Shown here: piece after piece, positions 39,706 through 47,990 of the stretch
How positions within the stretch are numbered: position 1 is the first letter of the stretch
Layout: each line of letters opens with the position of its first letter
Virus record (IMG/VR): IMGVR_UViG_3300037487_002334
Coordinates: 1-48,103 of that record
Length of the DNA stretch: 48,103 bases
DNA from: a virus
Direction: 5' to 3' (one strand)
Notes under the pieces: model-generated
Told to the model about the DNA's origin: nothing
The model's input: the letters and a program-made list of their open reading frames with translations, nothing else
The model's database searches: none
Translations under genes and position numbers: made by a program

Positions 39706-40497
39706 TTATGCTAATTCATACCATTCGATTTTACAATAACCCGAACCACCTGCTCCAGAATATCTGCTCTGATATGCTGATTGACTACCACCTCCACCAC
39801 TTCCAGAATTTGCTTCAGCTGCACCAGCAGGACCATAGTCTGATCCCAATCCGCCTAGATACCCGCCTCCACCGCCACCCCCATGCCCTGGTTGGCCACT
39901 ACCACCACTTCCATAAAAATCAGGACCTCCATCCCAATAGACGGCTGACCCGCCAGCAGATCCAGATCCTCCACTTGCGGCTGTCTTGAAATACGGTAAG
40001 GAATAATTATTGAATCCGATGTCTAATCTGGTTCCATGAGATGTACTTGCTCCAGCAACTCCTAGGCCACTTGTTCCTCCCGCAGCTGATAATGATCCGC
40101 CACCTTTTCCTCCTCCCCCGCCTTCTGCCGTTATAGAAACATATAGTCCAGAAACACTAGACGGATTACCATTTGCGCCATTTCCAGCTGTATTTCTTCC
40201 AGTGGCCCCCGTTCCTACTGTAATAGAAATTGTCTCGCCTTTAATAACTCGTGCAGGATATTTTACTATCTTGGTTCCAGATCCACCTCCGCCTGCATAT
40301 ACCATTCCCCCTGCTCCGCCTCCCCCAAATAATGTAATCCAAACTATATTATTTAAACAAACAGGAACTTTCCATGTAGAGACTCCGGTTGTTTTAAATT
40401 CTACTGATTTTAAAACTGTAGAAAAATTACCTGAAGTAATAGATAATTTATTAGGAAATAGATTATTTAACTTATCAAATATTTTTGATGTAGACAT
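39706..40497 (-). CDS. Glycine-rich adhesin-like paralog 3
   Basis: A 263-residue protein. It shares the N-terminal tag MSTSKIFDKL and the C-terminal tag G-G-S-G-Y-C-K-I-E-W-Y-E-L with two upstream genes. Between them, a short beta segment (VLKSVEFKTTG, then V-W-I-T-L-F-G-G-G-G) leads into polyglycine blocks separated by variable loops. A role as a receptor-binding tip is likely, with the loops contacting the receptor. GAGAGGGATAAA precedes the ATG. Confidence 0.75.
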   Translation of the reverse strand: MSTSKIFDKLNNLFPNKLSITSGNFSTVLKSVEFKTTGVSTWKVPVCLNNIVWITLFGGGGAGGMVYAGGGGSGTKIVKYPARVIKGETISITVGTGATGRNTAGNGANGNPSSVSGLYVSITAEGGGGGKGGGSLSAAGGTSGLGVAGASTSHGTRLDIGFNNYSLPYFKTAASGGSGSAGGSAVYWDGGPDFYGSGGSGQPGHGGGGGGGYLGGLGSDYGPAGAAEANSGSGGGGSQSAYQSRYSGAGGSGYCKIEWYELA

Positions 40498-40509
40498 TTT
40501 ATCCCTCTC

Positions 40510-41379
40510 TTATGTTAATTCATACCATTCGATTTTACAATAACCCGACCCGCCATTTCCTCCGCTATATCCTCCGCCTCCTGCGCCTCCACCTCCTGCG
40601 CCCGAGTTTGCTGTAGCTGCGCTGCCAGCAGATCCAGATGTTCCTCCATTTCCTCCACCAATTCCGCCACCACCTCCACCTCCAGCATATGAACCTGTTC
40701 CACCTCCTCCGCCTCCATTTCCTCCGCCCGATGATCCAGAGGTTTGCCAAGATGAGTGAAACATACTTCCTCCGCCACCTCCTCCTGAACCATGTATTGT
40801 ATATCCATCAACTACTGACGTTCCAGTATATCCAACATTACTATTAGATACTGCTGCATAATTATAGCTAACTGGGGCAGAATAACAGTATACGTTTGAT
40901 GGAGACCCGCCAGATCCCACACCCCCACCAGTTCCTCCATTTCCTCCCCGCGATGAGTACCACCCACGGCATGGCGAGTGCTGTTGTAATGTTGTGGATG
41001 CCCCATCACTTCCCGCTGATGCTGTAGTAGTACCCGAAATACATTGAACAGATGTAGCTGCCATAGCAACCCCCACATTTATAATCAGAATTTCATTAGG
41101 AGTTACTATTACAGGTTTTCTATACATCATCTGTCCCGATCCCCCTCCGCCTCCACCACCCGATTGACTTTGATCTAGTACACTGGCTCCACCATTTCCT
41201 CCACCACCATATAAAGTAACATATATTGTGTTATTAATGGCACTTCTTGGAGCTCCATATGTTTGACTGCCAGTTGTTTTAAATTCTACTGACTTTAATA
41301 CTAGAGGTAAGTTTCCTGATGTTTTTGATGTTTTATCTGAAATGATATGTAACTTATCAAATATTTTTGATGTAGACAT
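40510..41379 (-). CDS. Glycine-rich adhesin-like paralog 2
   Basis: A 289-residue paralog with the same N-terminal tag, a V-E-F-K-T-T-G-S-Q-T-Y-G-A-P strand and the I-Y-V-T-L-Y-G-G-G-G entry into the glycine-rich body. The middle loops are Ser/Thr/Tyr-rich and differ from those of its neighbours. It ends with the same G-Y-C-K-I-E-W-Y-E-L tag. GAAAGGGATAAAA precedes the ATG; the gap to the previous stop is 13 bases. Confidence 0.75.
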   Translation of the reverse strand: MSTSKIFDKLHIISDKTSKTSGNLPLVLKSVEFKTTGSQTYGAPRSAINNTIYVTLYGGGGNGGASVLDQSQSGGGGGGGSGQMMYRKPVIVTPNEILIINVGVAMAATSVQCISGTTTASAGSDGASTTLQQHSPCRGWYSSRGGNGGTGGGVGSGGSPSNVYCYSAPVSYNYAAVSNSNVGYTGTSVVDGYTIHGSGGGGGGSMFHSSWQTSGSSGGGNGGGGGGTGSYAGGGGGGGIGGGNGGTSGSAGSAATANSGAGGGGAGGGGYSGGNGGSGYCKIEWYELT

Positions 41380-41392
41380 TTTTATCCCTTTC

Positions 41393-42166
41393 TTATGTTA
41401 ATTCATACCATTCGATCTTACAATATCCAGAACCTCCGGCCCTGCCAGCTACGACAGAATTTCCCCCACCTCCACCACCGCCACTGTTTAGCAATCCGTC
41501 TGTACCAGCACTATATGTTCCGCCATTTCCTCCACCATATCCTCCCCCTCCGCCTCCTCCGTTTTTTCCTATTCCACCTGTTCCACCAACTCCAAAATAA
41601 TCAGATTCCCCACCTACACCATCTCCACTACTTACTCGTCCTGTTCCACCCGAACCAGCTGTCTTAAAATATGCGCCACTATTTTCAACCCCAACAGAAT
41701 TATAGATTCCTTTGCCTAAACCACTTGCGCCCCCTAGTCCTCCCACGTACGAAAGACATGCTTCACCACCCTTTCCTCCTTCTGCCGAAATAGAAAAATA
41801 TGTTCCGACCACAGAAGATGATTCGCCGTCATTTCCATTAACACCACCAGAGGATACTCCGGTTCCCCCACCTCCTACAACAACAGCTATGGTTTCGCCA
41901 CGTGCAATAAGAGCTTTGTATTTTACAATCTTTGTTCCGCCGCCTCCGCCCCCAGCTCCGCCGCCGCAATTGCTGCTTCCGCCACCGCCTCCACCACCGA
42001 ACAATGTGATGTATATGGTATTATTAATGGCAGTTGAGGGTGCTATATAAGTTTGACTTCCAGTAAACTCTACTGACTTTAATACAGTTGGAAGATTTCC
42101 TGATGTTTTAGACGTTTTATTTGGAAATAACCCATGTAACTTATCAAATATTTTTGATGTAGACAT
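41393..42166 (-). CDS. Glycine-rich adhesin-like paralog 1
   Basis: A 257-residue paralog and first of the four. It has the MSTSKIFDKL tag, the L-P-T-V-L-K-S-V-E-F strand, dense polyglycine segments (such as GGGGGGGSSNCGGGAGGGGG) and the G-Y-C-K-I-E-W-Y-E-L end. AGGAGAAACT precedes the ATG. The short gaps and shared termini indicate a recent tandem expansion in one operon downstream of the metallopeptidase gene. Confidence 0.75.
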   Translation of the reverse strand: MSTSKIFDKLHGLFPNKTSKTSGNLPTVLKSVEFTGSQTYIAPSTAINNTIYITLFGGGGGGGSSNCGGGAGGGGGGTKIVKYKALIARGETIAVVVGGGGTGVSSGGVNGNDGESSSVVGTYFSISAEGGKGGEACLSYVGGLGGASGLGKGIYNSVGVENSGAYFKTAGSGGTGRVSSGDGVGGESDYFGVGGTGGIGKNGGGGGGGYGGGNGGTYSAGTDGLLNSGGGGGGGNSVVAGRAGGSGYCKIEWYELT

Positions 42167-42174
42167 AGTTTCTC

Positions 42175-43152
42175 CTATTTTATAGTTATTTTATCTAATA
42201 ATTTTATTGCCATATAATGAGGAGCCATCGGTCGTTCTCCAGCAGTTATTGAACAAATCTCACTGGGAAATAATAATTCTTGAACAAAGATTGATTCTGG
42301 ATTTCTATATCCTAAAGACATATATGACCTATTTAAATAATTATATACCAAGCGTGGTGTTCCTGATGTATTATATCTTATTTCTGTTATATATTTATCA
42401 GGATTTTGTAAGTAAAGTAATAAGTTTGATATATATTCATCTGCGAAGTTTTTTGCTTCTTCTGCATTTAAACATTTTAAGGCAAGTTTATGTATTACAG
42501 AATGATAAGTTTTCGTAAAAAACTCTTCCCTGATATCAGATTTAGTCCATTCAAACGATTTTAATAACATTGCATATACTGGTTTGATATCATTTCCTGT
42601 AAGTTTTTGGTTTTCAAAGATTCCATTAAAGAATGCTGTATAATAAGTTTTCCACATTGAGTTAAATAATGATGCATATCTTGTCTTCAAATTATAACAT
42701 GCAAAATGTTGCAACTCATGAAGTAATGTTTTAGATAAATCCTCATCACTTGTCCATATTAAAAAATCTACTCTATTATCAAACAACATATAAACACGAT
42801 TTGAGATAGGAGAAAAGAATGCCATTATCGCTTTTTCATATGGAGATCCAAACATCTTATGTCCAATAAAACTAATAAATCCACTTGAAGAATAACATGG
42901 GATGATTACATTTTTGTTGACAAGATTTGCAATACTTTTAGATACCTGTTTAGTTTCATCCTGATCTGCTATAGATTCAATAAACTTTTGTCTTAATGTA
43001 ACAGACGAGTATAGTTTCATACCAGCAAGATTAGCTACTTGATCTAATCCGAAAGGACCAACCCCAAAAGATTCAGACAATGCTTTAGGAGATAATTCAA
43101 ACTCTTTAACTCTCTCAGTTAAATTCTTTTCTATATGATAGTGACGTAACAT
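42175..43152 (-). CDS. Putative HExxH zinc metallopeptidase
   Basis: A 325-residue protein with L-L-H-E-L-Q-H-F (His145-Glu146, His149), the gluzincin/zincin zinc motif, in the middle of a mostly helical protein. A third ligand is not obvious; candidates are downstream Glu residues in E-E-F-F or D-E-Y. It lies between the terminase and the adhesin paralogs, each in the same direction. It might process a virion protein during maturation, or a host protein; both are inference. It starts with GAGG and has its own promoter motif at 43162-43178. Confidence 0.75.
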   Translation of the reverse strand: MLRHYHIEKNLTERVKEFELSPKALSESFGVGPFGLDQVANLAGMKLYSSVTLRQKFIESIADQDETKQVSKSIANLVNKNVIIPCYSSSGFISFIGHKMFGSPYEKAIMAFFSPISNRVYMLFDNRVDFLIWTSDEDLSKTLLHELQHFACYNLKTRYASLFNSMWKTYYTAFFNGIFENQKLTGNDIKPVYAMLLKSFEWTKSDIREEFFTKTYHSVIHKLALKCLNAEEAKNFADEYISNLLLYLQNPDKYITEIRYNTSGTPRLVYNYLNRSYMSLGYRNPESIFVQELLFPSEICSITAGERPMAPHYMAIKLLDKITIK

Positions 43153-43161
43153 TTAGGACCT

Positions 43162-43178
43162 CTTTTTATTATTTGTTC
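43162..43178 (-). promoter_or_regulatory. Putative late promoter motif GAACAAATAATAAAAAG (leftward)
   Basis: Copy of the shared motif on the minus strand between the terminase stop and the metallopeptidase start, 26 bases before the ATG. It would drive the metallopeptidase and adhesin genes. Confidence 0.55.
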
Positions 43179-43181
43179 CGA

Positions 43182-44912
43182 CTAATCGTTCATCTTTAAA
43201 ATAGTAAAAATATCTATTAATCCAGATTTTTCTTGCATCTCAAACAATCCTTCTTTAATTTTTTTGCTTAGTTCGTTGTTCATTCCTTGTAAAGTTAATC
43301 CTTTGAAATGATCTCCGATAGGATTGTAGTATGGAGTTCCTACTATATTCTTATCTACAACCAATGAATCATCATTCCATTCTCCTGCAATTTGCATAAT
43401 ATTACTCTGTGCTTCTAGATTCTTTACTGTCGGTATAGACATAGGAGGATCATATTGTCTAACATATGTTCCGAATGCTAGAGAAAGAACAAGATCATCA
43501 TTCATTCCCCTATCTGCTTCAACTCTTGCCCTCGATGCTCCTGTAGCAACTTTCTCTACAAGACCAACCAATTCCAATATTAATCTTTCAGATCTAATAC
43601 ACTCTGGAAATTGAGTAACGAAGGCGTATAATGAATCCATTATAAGGGGTCTTGTCTTCACATTTGTATTTATTCCAAATGCAATATTTTTTGTATTTTG
43701 TTTTGCAATATCTGTTTTAGATCTATATATATTATAGTTCTCATCTGCTCTTCTAAGGTAACCTATAACCTCGTTTGCAATAGAATTATTCTCGGGAACT
43801 AATAAGTTTTTAGGATACAGGTTACAAATAGTCTTTATAACTTCACAGAAATCATATACTTCTAGTTTGCCCTGATATTCAGCACATTGATTCATCGATT
43901 CATATTCAAATATTTCAACTCCGGACTTATCTCCTCCTGAAGAGGTTGCTGTATCTATTCCTATAATATAAAACTTATTTATGTCAAGTTCAACCCATTG
44001 ATGTAGGTACCCACCTTTCATTTTTATTTTTGAAACTGGAGGAGTAATACTTCTTTGAAGTTTTTCAATTACTGTCATTGGCAACCAAGAATCTTCTGAT
44101 CCTAGAAACTGCATTTCTAATTCTTGTGCTATTTTTCCAGCATCATTATTGAGAATTCTACATTGAGTAGAATACCAAGCAGGATCATTTAAGAAATCAG
44201 GAATATCTCTCCAATATAATTTAATAGGTTTAAACAGACTTCCTTCCGAATTTGCATCAACCCACATATCATAATACCATTTTCCAATACCTACTGTTCT
44301 ATTAGGAGTCGAGATTACCATTAAGGCATATGGATTTCCTGTTTCTCTAGCTGATTTATGTGCTTTAAATAAGGCGGGAGCAAATCCTGTATATGCCTTG
44401 TCTATCATATCAATATGTGCTGCCTCATCAATGATAGCAATAGAGATTGCTTTACCACGAAATAGTCCTCCGGGATTTTTTGGGTTGACCGAATCGGCAA
44501 ATAATTGACAACCATTATCTAATATAAATGTTCGTTCCGTTTCCTTTTGAAATTTAGGCATCATCCAAGAAGGAAGTTCTCTAATCATCATCATAACTTT
44601 TCTAGCAAAATCTGTAGCTTCATCGCCTTTTCTAGAAACAACTGCTATAACAACATTCTTAAAAAATGTACATGCCCAAACACAATACATTTGTGCAGAT
44701 GTAGATCCACCAGTTTGACGTGTTTTTAGAAGAGTTGTATAATGATCTTCTAAAAGTATTTTAATAAACTCCTTTTGTGGTCCATATAACTTGGGAAGTA
44801 TACTTCCTCCTGCTAATGGAATCTTGATGTATTTTTCTGCAAAATAAAAGAAGTCATCTTTACACTTTACAAACTCACTTATTCTATGAGTTGTTTCGTT
44901 AGTTATCTGCAT
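43182..44912 (-). CDS. Large terminase subunit
   Basis: A 576-residue DNA-packaging motor. The ATPase half has the Walker A-like K-T-R-Q-T-G-G-S-T (63-71), Walker B I-A-I-I-D-E (158-163) and a motif III-like V-I-S-T-P-N (199-204). The nuclease half has I-I-G-I-D-T-A-T (Asp320) and M-N-D-D-L-V-L-S-L-A near the end, which match the RuvC-like metal-binding acidic residues of T4 gp17-type terminases. It would cut and pump DNA into the procapsid. It is transcribed alone or with the genes downstream from a promoter motif at 44973-44988. No small subunit is seen nearby. Confidence 0.92.
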   Translation of the reverse strand: MQITNETTHRISEFVKCKDDFFYFAEKYIKIPLAGGSILPKLYGPQKEFIKILLEDHYTTLLKTRQTGGSTSAQMYCVWACTFFKNVVIAVVSRKGDEATDFARKVMMMIRELPSWMMPKFQKETERTFILDNGCQLFADSVNPKNPGGLFRGKAISIAIIDEAAHIDMIDKAYTGFAPALFKAHKSARETGNPYALMVISTPNRTVGIGKWYYDMWVDANSEGSLFKPIKLYWRDIPDFLNDPAWYSTQCRILNNDAGKIAQELEMQFLGSEDSWLPMTVIEKLQRSITPPVSKIKMKGGYLHQWVELDINKFYIIGIDTATSSGGDKSGVEIFEYESMNQCAEYQGKLEVYDFCEVIKTICNLYPKNLLVPENNSIANEVIGYLRRADENYNIYRSKTDIAKQNTKNIAFGINTNVKTRPLIMDSLYAFVTQFPECIRSERLILELVGLVEKVATGASRARVEADRGMNDDLVLSLAFGTYVRQYDPPMSIPTVKNLEAQSNIMQIAGEWNDDSLVVDKNIVGTPYYNPIGDHFKGLTLQGMNNELSKKIKEGLFEMQEKSGLIDIFTILKMND

Positions 44913-44972
44913 AAAATCTCCTTAATTAGTATGGAACGTAACTGATATATATATTAATTTTTGATTACAAGT

Positions 44973-44988
44973 TATTTATTATTTGTTC
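44973..44988 (-). promoter_or_regulatory. Putative late promoter motif GAACAAATAATAAATA (leftward)
   Basis: Copy of the shared motif on the minus strand, 76 bases before the terminase ATG, giving the longest leader among these promoters. The leader contains a TATATATATTAAT stretch. Confidence 0.52.
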
Positions 44989-45019
44989 TAAATGAGTAAC
45001 CTTAACAGAAAGGAATGTT

Positions 45020-45250
45020 ATGAGTTATATTCAATGTAAAAAATGTGGAAGGAACTTGGGAGAATTTTTTCCTACCGGCCGCTGTGAAAGAATAATTGAT
45101 AAAACAGAAGATCAACAAAACAAAGGGAAGGAGGTTTTCCGTCACAAAGATTGTGGCGGAGAGGTCCGATTGGTTGTAACTGGAAATGGAGGAAACAATG
45201 TTGAACATAGGTCTTATAATAACGGTACTAATTGGGTTTGTCATATTTGA
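45020..45250 (+). CDS. 76-residue zinc-ribbon protein
   Basis: A small protein starting M-S-Y-I-Q-C-K-K-C-G with a further Cys at R-C-E and a D-C-G-G near residue 45, fitting a four-Cys zinc ribbon. AAGGAATGTT precedes the ATG. Its end overlaps the next gene by 53 bases. The loop residues are polar; the function is unknown. Confidence 0.72.
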   Translation: MSYIQCKKCGRNLGEFFPTGRCERIIDKTEDQQNKGKEVFRHKDCGGEVRLVVTGNGGNNVEHRSYNNGTNWVCHI

Positions 45251-45704
45251 CAACCATACGGAAAGACTTGAAGATGAATTGATAAATGTAGAAGTTCAAA
45301 CTCGTCTTGAAAATCAGGAACTTCTGCAAAAACTTCAGGCAAGTATTAAATCAAAAAAGAAACCCAAAGTTTTAGAGATCTACGTAGATCCTATAACAGT
45401 CACAGCAGCAGTTCCCATAAAACAATGTACGGATAATCGCCCTTGGGAAACTGCTAGCGGTAAAGATGTATCAGAAGAAACCATAAGTTTATCTGATGAT
45501 TTGATAAAAGATTTGAATTTAAAATGGGGCGATGAAGTTGAATTGGTAGGAATTAAAGAAGGCATTTATCTGGATTCAATGCATTCCAGATGGCAAAGAA
45601 GGGCAGACATTTATCTGCCCACGGTCGCCGAAGCGAAAGAGTTCGGCAAAAAAACAACAACCCTAATTATCAGGAGGAAAGTACAAGATTGTCCGATGAG
45701 TTAG
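45198..45704 (+). CDS. Membrane-anchored 3D-domain (DPBB) protein
   Basis: A 168-residue protein. The start at 45198 is chosen because GGAGG lies directly upstream; an in-frame ATG at 45186 is before this site. Residues 4-17 are a hydrophobic anchor, 18-55 a coiled linker. Residues about 66-160 match the 3D domain, a double-psi beta barrel with three conserved Asp: C-T-D-N (Asp79), L-D-S-M (Asp126) and R-A-D-I-Y (Asp137), plus T-A-S-G and W-G-D-E-V. This fold is found in peptidoglycan-cleaving transglycosylases and Rpf-like proteins. A cell-wall role at lysis or entry is likely. Confidence 0.8.
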   Translation: MLNIGLIITVLIGFVIFDNHTERLEDELINVEVQTRLENQELLQKLQASIKSKKKPKVLEIYVDPITVTAAVPIKQCTDNRPWETASGKDVSEETISLSDDLIKDLNLKWGDEVELVGIKEGIYLDSMHSRWQRRADIYLPTVAEAKEFGKKTTTLIIRRKVQDCPMS

Positions 45705-46330
45705 ATCCCAATGAAAAACAGGAAGACGAAGAATCTTCAAAGAACCAGGATCAAGAGGAAGAATTTGATCCTGTACTAGGACAGAGGGCTCGAACAAAAA
45801 TCCCCTCTGTAATTACTGAGCGAACAATCAGTGACATATATGGTCAAGAACTGATTGTTGATAACTTCGTAAATGCTATATCCGATATGTCGATTGATGA
45901 GTTCGAAGATAGAGGCGTTGAATTACGCATGTATCTAAGAAAACACGCTCATATATCTGATATTAAGCAACTGTTTTTTGAAGATCTCATAACCGCATTG
46001 AGAGCAAAAGGTATCGTCAGAGATGCAATCAACAGGAATCTCAGCGAGGATGTAGTTCCTCAAAATGAGGTCGTTGAAATATTGCAAGATATTCGAGATG
46101 CATTAACGTTCATCAAGAATACAACCTCCGATATCTGGCATGAGGTATCATCTCAATCATCACCTGCAGTTCAACATGCATGTACGTGTGGAAGTAACTG
46201 TCAGGACGATGAACAAGAAATTGTTACATCGACGGATGATGTTGATAATGAGGACCATAGTTCCTCTATGCCTCCTAATGCCGATCAAGATGAGGAAGCT
46301 ATGAGAAAGTGGATCGAAACTTTAAGGTAA
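45689..46330 (+). CDS. Acidic protein with Cys cluster (TTG start proposed)
   Basis: A 213-residue acidic protein. I prefer the TTG at 45689 because CAGGAGG lies 11 bases upstream; an in-frame ATG at 45590 would overlap the 3D-domain gene by 115 bases and has no ribosome site. The first ~45 residues are Glu/Asp/Gln-rich and disordered, the middle helical (EFEDRGVELRMYLRKH), and near the end C-T-C-G-S-N-C may bind metal, followed by an acidic tail. It ends in a terminator. Family not recognised. Confidence 0.7.
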   Translation: MSDELDPNEKQEDEESSKNQDQEEEFDPVLGQRARTKIPSVITERTISDIYGQELIVDNFVNAISDMSIDEFEDRGVELRMYLRKHAHISDIKQLFFEDLITALRAKGIVRDAINRNLSEDVVPQNEVVEILQDIRDALTFIKNTTSDIWHEVSSQSSPAVQHACTCGSNCQDDEQEIVTSTDDVDNEDHSSSMPPNADQDEEAMRKWIETLR

Positions 46331-46355
46331 TATCTTTTGTACACCTCTGGAAAGG

Positions 46356-46390
46356 GAAGACTTGTGCGCAGACAAGTCTTCTCTTTTTTT
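46356..46390 (+). terminator. Rho-independent terminator
   Basis: A perfect 10-bp stem GAAGACTTGT/ACAAGTCTTC (46356-46365 with 46372-46381) with loop GCGCAG, followed by a run of seven T. It ends the plus-strand cluster and nearly abuts the stop of the convergent hub gene. Confidence 0.88.
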
Positions 46391-46392
46391 GC

Positions 46393-47655
46393 CTATTTTT
46401 CTATAGTCGATCTGAATAACTCTAAATCAACATTGCAATTCCATTGTTCAGAATCTCCTTTCGACCATGTTATATCAGAAGATTGTAAAATATATTTCCC
46501 TTTAAATTTTAAATATTCTGTAGTTGATGGATAGAGAAGGATAGGATTTCCAATCTTCATCAATCCTTCTATTTGAACATTTCTTACCAACGTTAACTTT
46601 AAACAACTTGTATTTTGATATTGTTCTGAAAATTTAGATGTTAATGCAGAATCATCATAACCCAATCCCTTCAATCCGATCATGTAATTATCTATATTAT
46701 TTTTCATTCCGTCATAAAACATCATGCTTTTAACCTGATCAGTTACTCCATATTGTTTAGTCATTTCGTCTGCTGTTTTTTTTATTTTATGAAATAATAA
46801 ATCGTCGGGATGTAGTATCATCGTTTTCTCATAGTTATATCTTGCTACACTAGCATTGGTAGTATTTAAAATCCTAAGAGGAGATGATGTATAAAAATGT
46901 TTTCCGTCGCTACATTTATTTACAATTGATTTTACATATCCTTGATCTGAATAACTTGAAAGATGAAAGATAGTTGCAATTTGTTCCTTTTTAATTTTTC
47001 TGCTTGAATCCCATAATTGAAGAAGAGGTTGTTTGCTTACATTATCCCATGAACAATATCTGAACATTGGACCTTTAAATAAACCATATGTGTCGTGCAT
47101 GTAATTAATAAATTTATTAGTTGACATTGTAGGAACAAGAAGTTGGTTTATAGGAGTTTCATTTTTATTTTCAGGATCAACTTCTGCTTCAAATCCTTGT
47201 TCTAAATAAACTTGTTGAACTATATCCAGTGGAGATGTATTTGCAGGTTCTTCAAAAAACGGATTTACTTTTTTAGACATTGCTACATAGCAAGGATATA
47301 TCAATGTTGTCATGACTATCGGTTCTCGAGATTGCTCAACATTTTGTGACATAGGAGATTTTGTAACCAAGTTAAGATTCGATTGTAAATACAATAGTTT
47401 AAGATCTAATACTTCAACAATCTGTTGATCCTCTTTTTCTGATATAATAGAAAAATCTATAAGATTCTGACCAAACATATCCTCAGTCAAAACTTCGTCA
47501 CAATCCATTTTAAATATCATACTAACGATAGGATAGATTGAATTCATTGTATTCACAACTTTACAAGAATCTAACCATTGACTAATATCTTTTTTACCTA
47601 CCTTAACAGTAAATCGATAATTTCGACCCTTTGGATAAATAGTTTTTTCTGCCAT
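46393..47655 (-). CDS. Baseplate hub candidate (gp27/gpD-like)
   Basis: A 420-residue beta-rich protein. An early segment (YRFTVKVGKKDISQWLDSCK) and a late one (L-M-K-I-G-N-P-I-L-L-Y-P, then K-Y-I-L-Q-S-S-D-I-T-W-S-K-G) resemble the tube-like domains of gp27/gpD hub proteins, which connect the spike to the tube. The middle region is helical. Length fits gp27 (about 390 residues). GGAG precedes the ATG. No spike protein is seen next to it in the window. The assignment is by fold pattern, not a firm motif. Confidence 0.65.
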   Translation of the reverse strand: MAEKTIYPKGRNYRFTVKVGKKDISQWLDSCKVVNTMNSIYPIVSMIFKMDCDEVLTEDMFGQNLIDFSIISEKEDQQIVEVLDLKLLYLQSNLNLVTKSPMSQNVEQSREPIVMTTLIYPCYVAMSKKVNPFFEEPANTSPLDIVQQVYLEQGFEAEVDPENKNETPINQLLVPTMSTNKFINYMHDTYGLFKGPMFRYCSWDNVSKQPLLQLWDSSRKIKKEQIATIFHLSSYSDQGYVKSIVNKCSDGKHFYTSSPLRILNTTNASVARYNYEKTMILHPDDLLFHKIKKTADEMTKQYGVTDQVKSMMFYDGMKNNIDNYMIGLKGLGYDDSALTSKFSEQYQNTSCLKLTLVRNVQIEGLMKIGNPILLYPSTTEYLKFKGKYILQSSDITWSKGDSEQWNCNVDLELFRSTIEK

Positions 47656-47673
47656 ATATTACTCCATTATTTA

Positions 47674-47698
47674 GAACAAAAAAAAGCCCTTAAGGGCC
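47674..47698 (-). terminator. Terminator overlapping the end of a gene
   Basis: Leftward, GCCC-TTAA-GGGC followed by eight T and GTTC. The hairpin overlaps the coding end of the 47690-47971 gene: the TAA stop lies in its loop. The GAACAAAAAAAAG string is the same as in the terminators at 1155 and 23201. The downstream gene starts 19 bases later, so some read-through or an additional start site is needed. Confidence 0.72.
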
Positions 47699-47971
47699 CT
47701 TCTTACTTGTTTGAAAGTTAAGAATTATGTTTCGAAGTTTTGCTGTGACGAAAGCAATTTCCTCATCACTAGCATCTTGAAACTTATGCATAAAATCGTT
47801 TTGTACCGTTTTAAACATATCAAATACTTTTTGTCCCATTTTAGCTCTTGTTACCGCTTCTTCAGTTTTTCTCTCATCATCCTGTTTTCTACCAAGAGCT
47901 ACAGGGCACTTCCCCGGTTCGACTGGAGGGTGCATAAATCCACACTCCGGACATTGTATCATTGGTGCCAT
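47690..47971 (-). CDS. 93-residue zinc-binding helical protein
   Basis: The N-terminus is a short zinc-ribbon-like segment (I-Q-C-P-E-C-G ... G-K-C-P) with three Cys and a nearby His (residues 7-22). The rest is helical and charged. AAAGGAG precedes the ATG. A promoter motif lies 20-34 bases upstream. The tail codons form part of a terminator. The domain order resembles small phage assembly or regulatory factors; no family is recognised. Confidence 0.75.
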   Translation of the reverse strand: MAPMIQCPECGFMHPPVEPGKCPVALGRKQDDERKTEEAVTRAKMGQKVFDMFKTVQNDFMHKFQDASDEEIAFVTAKLRNIILNFQTSKKGP

Positions 47972-47990
47972 TATAGTTCTCCTTTATTTC

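Noticed and set aside
39123-42050. Plus-strand open frames coding Pro-rich or His/Leu-rich proteins (for example 39123-39539, 41712-42050)
   Set aside because: They are antisense to the glycine-rich adhesin genes; GGN codons read backwards give Pro-rich frames. They have no ribosome sites.
38621-42166. Diversity-generating retroelement acting on the adhesin genes
   Set aside because: No reverse transcriptase or template repeat is visible in the window.
45590-45688. ATG start at 45590 for the acidic protein
   Set aside because: No ribosome site and a 115-base overlap with the 3D-domain gene; CAGGAGG before the TTG at 45689 is better, though not proven.
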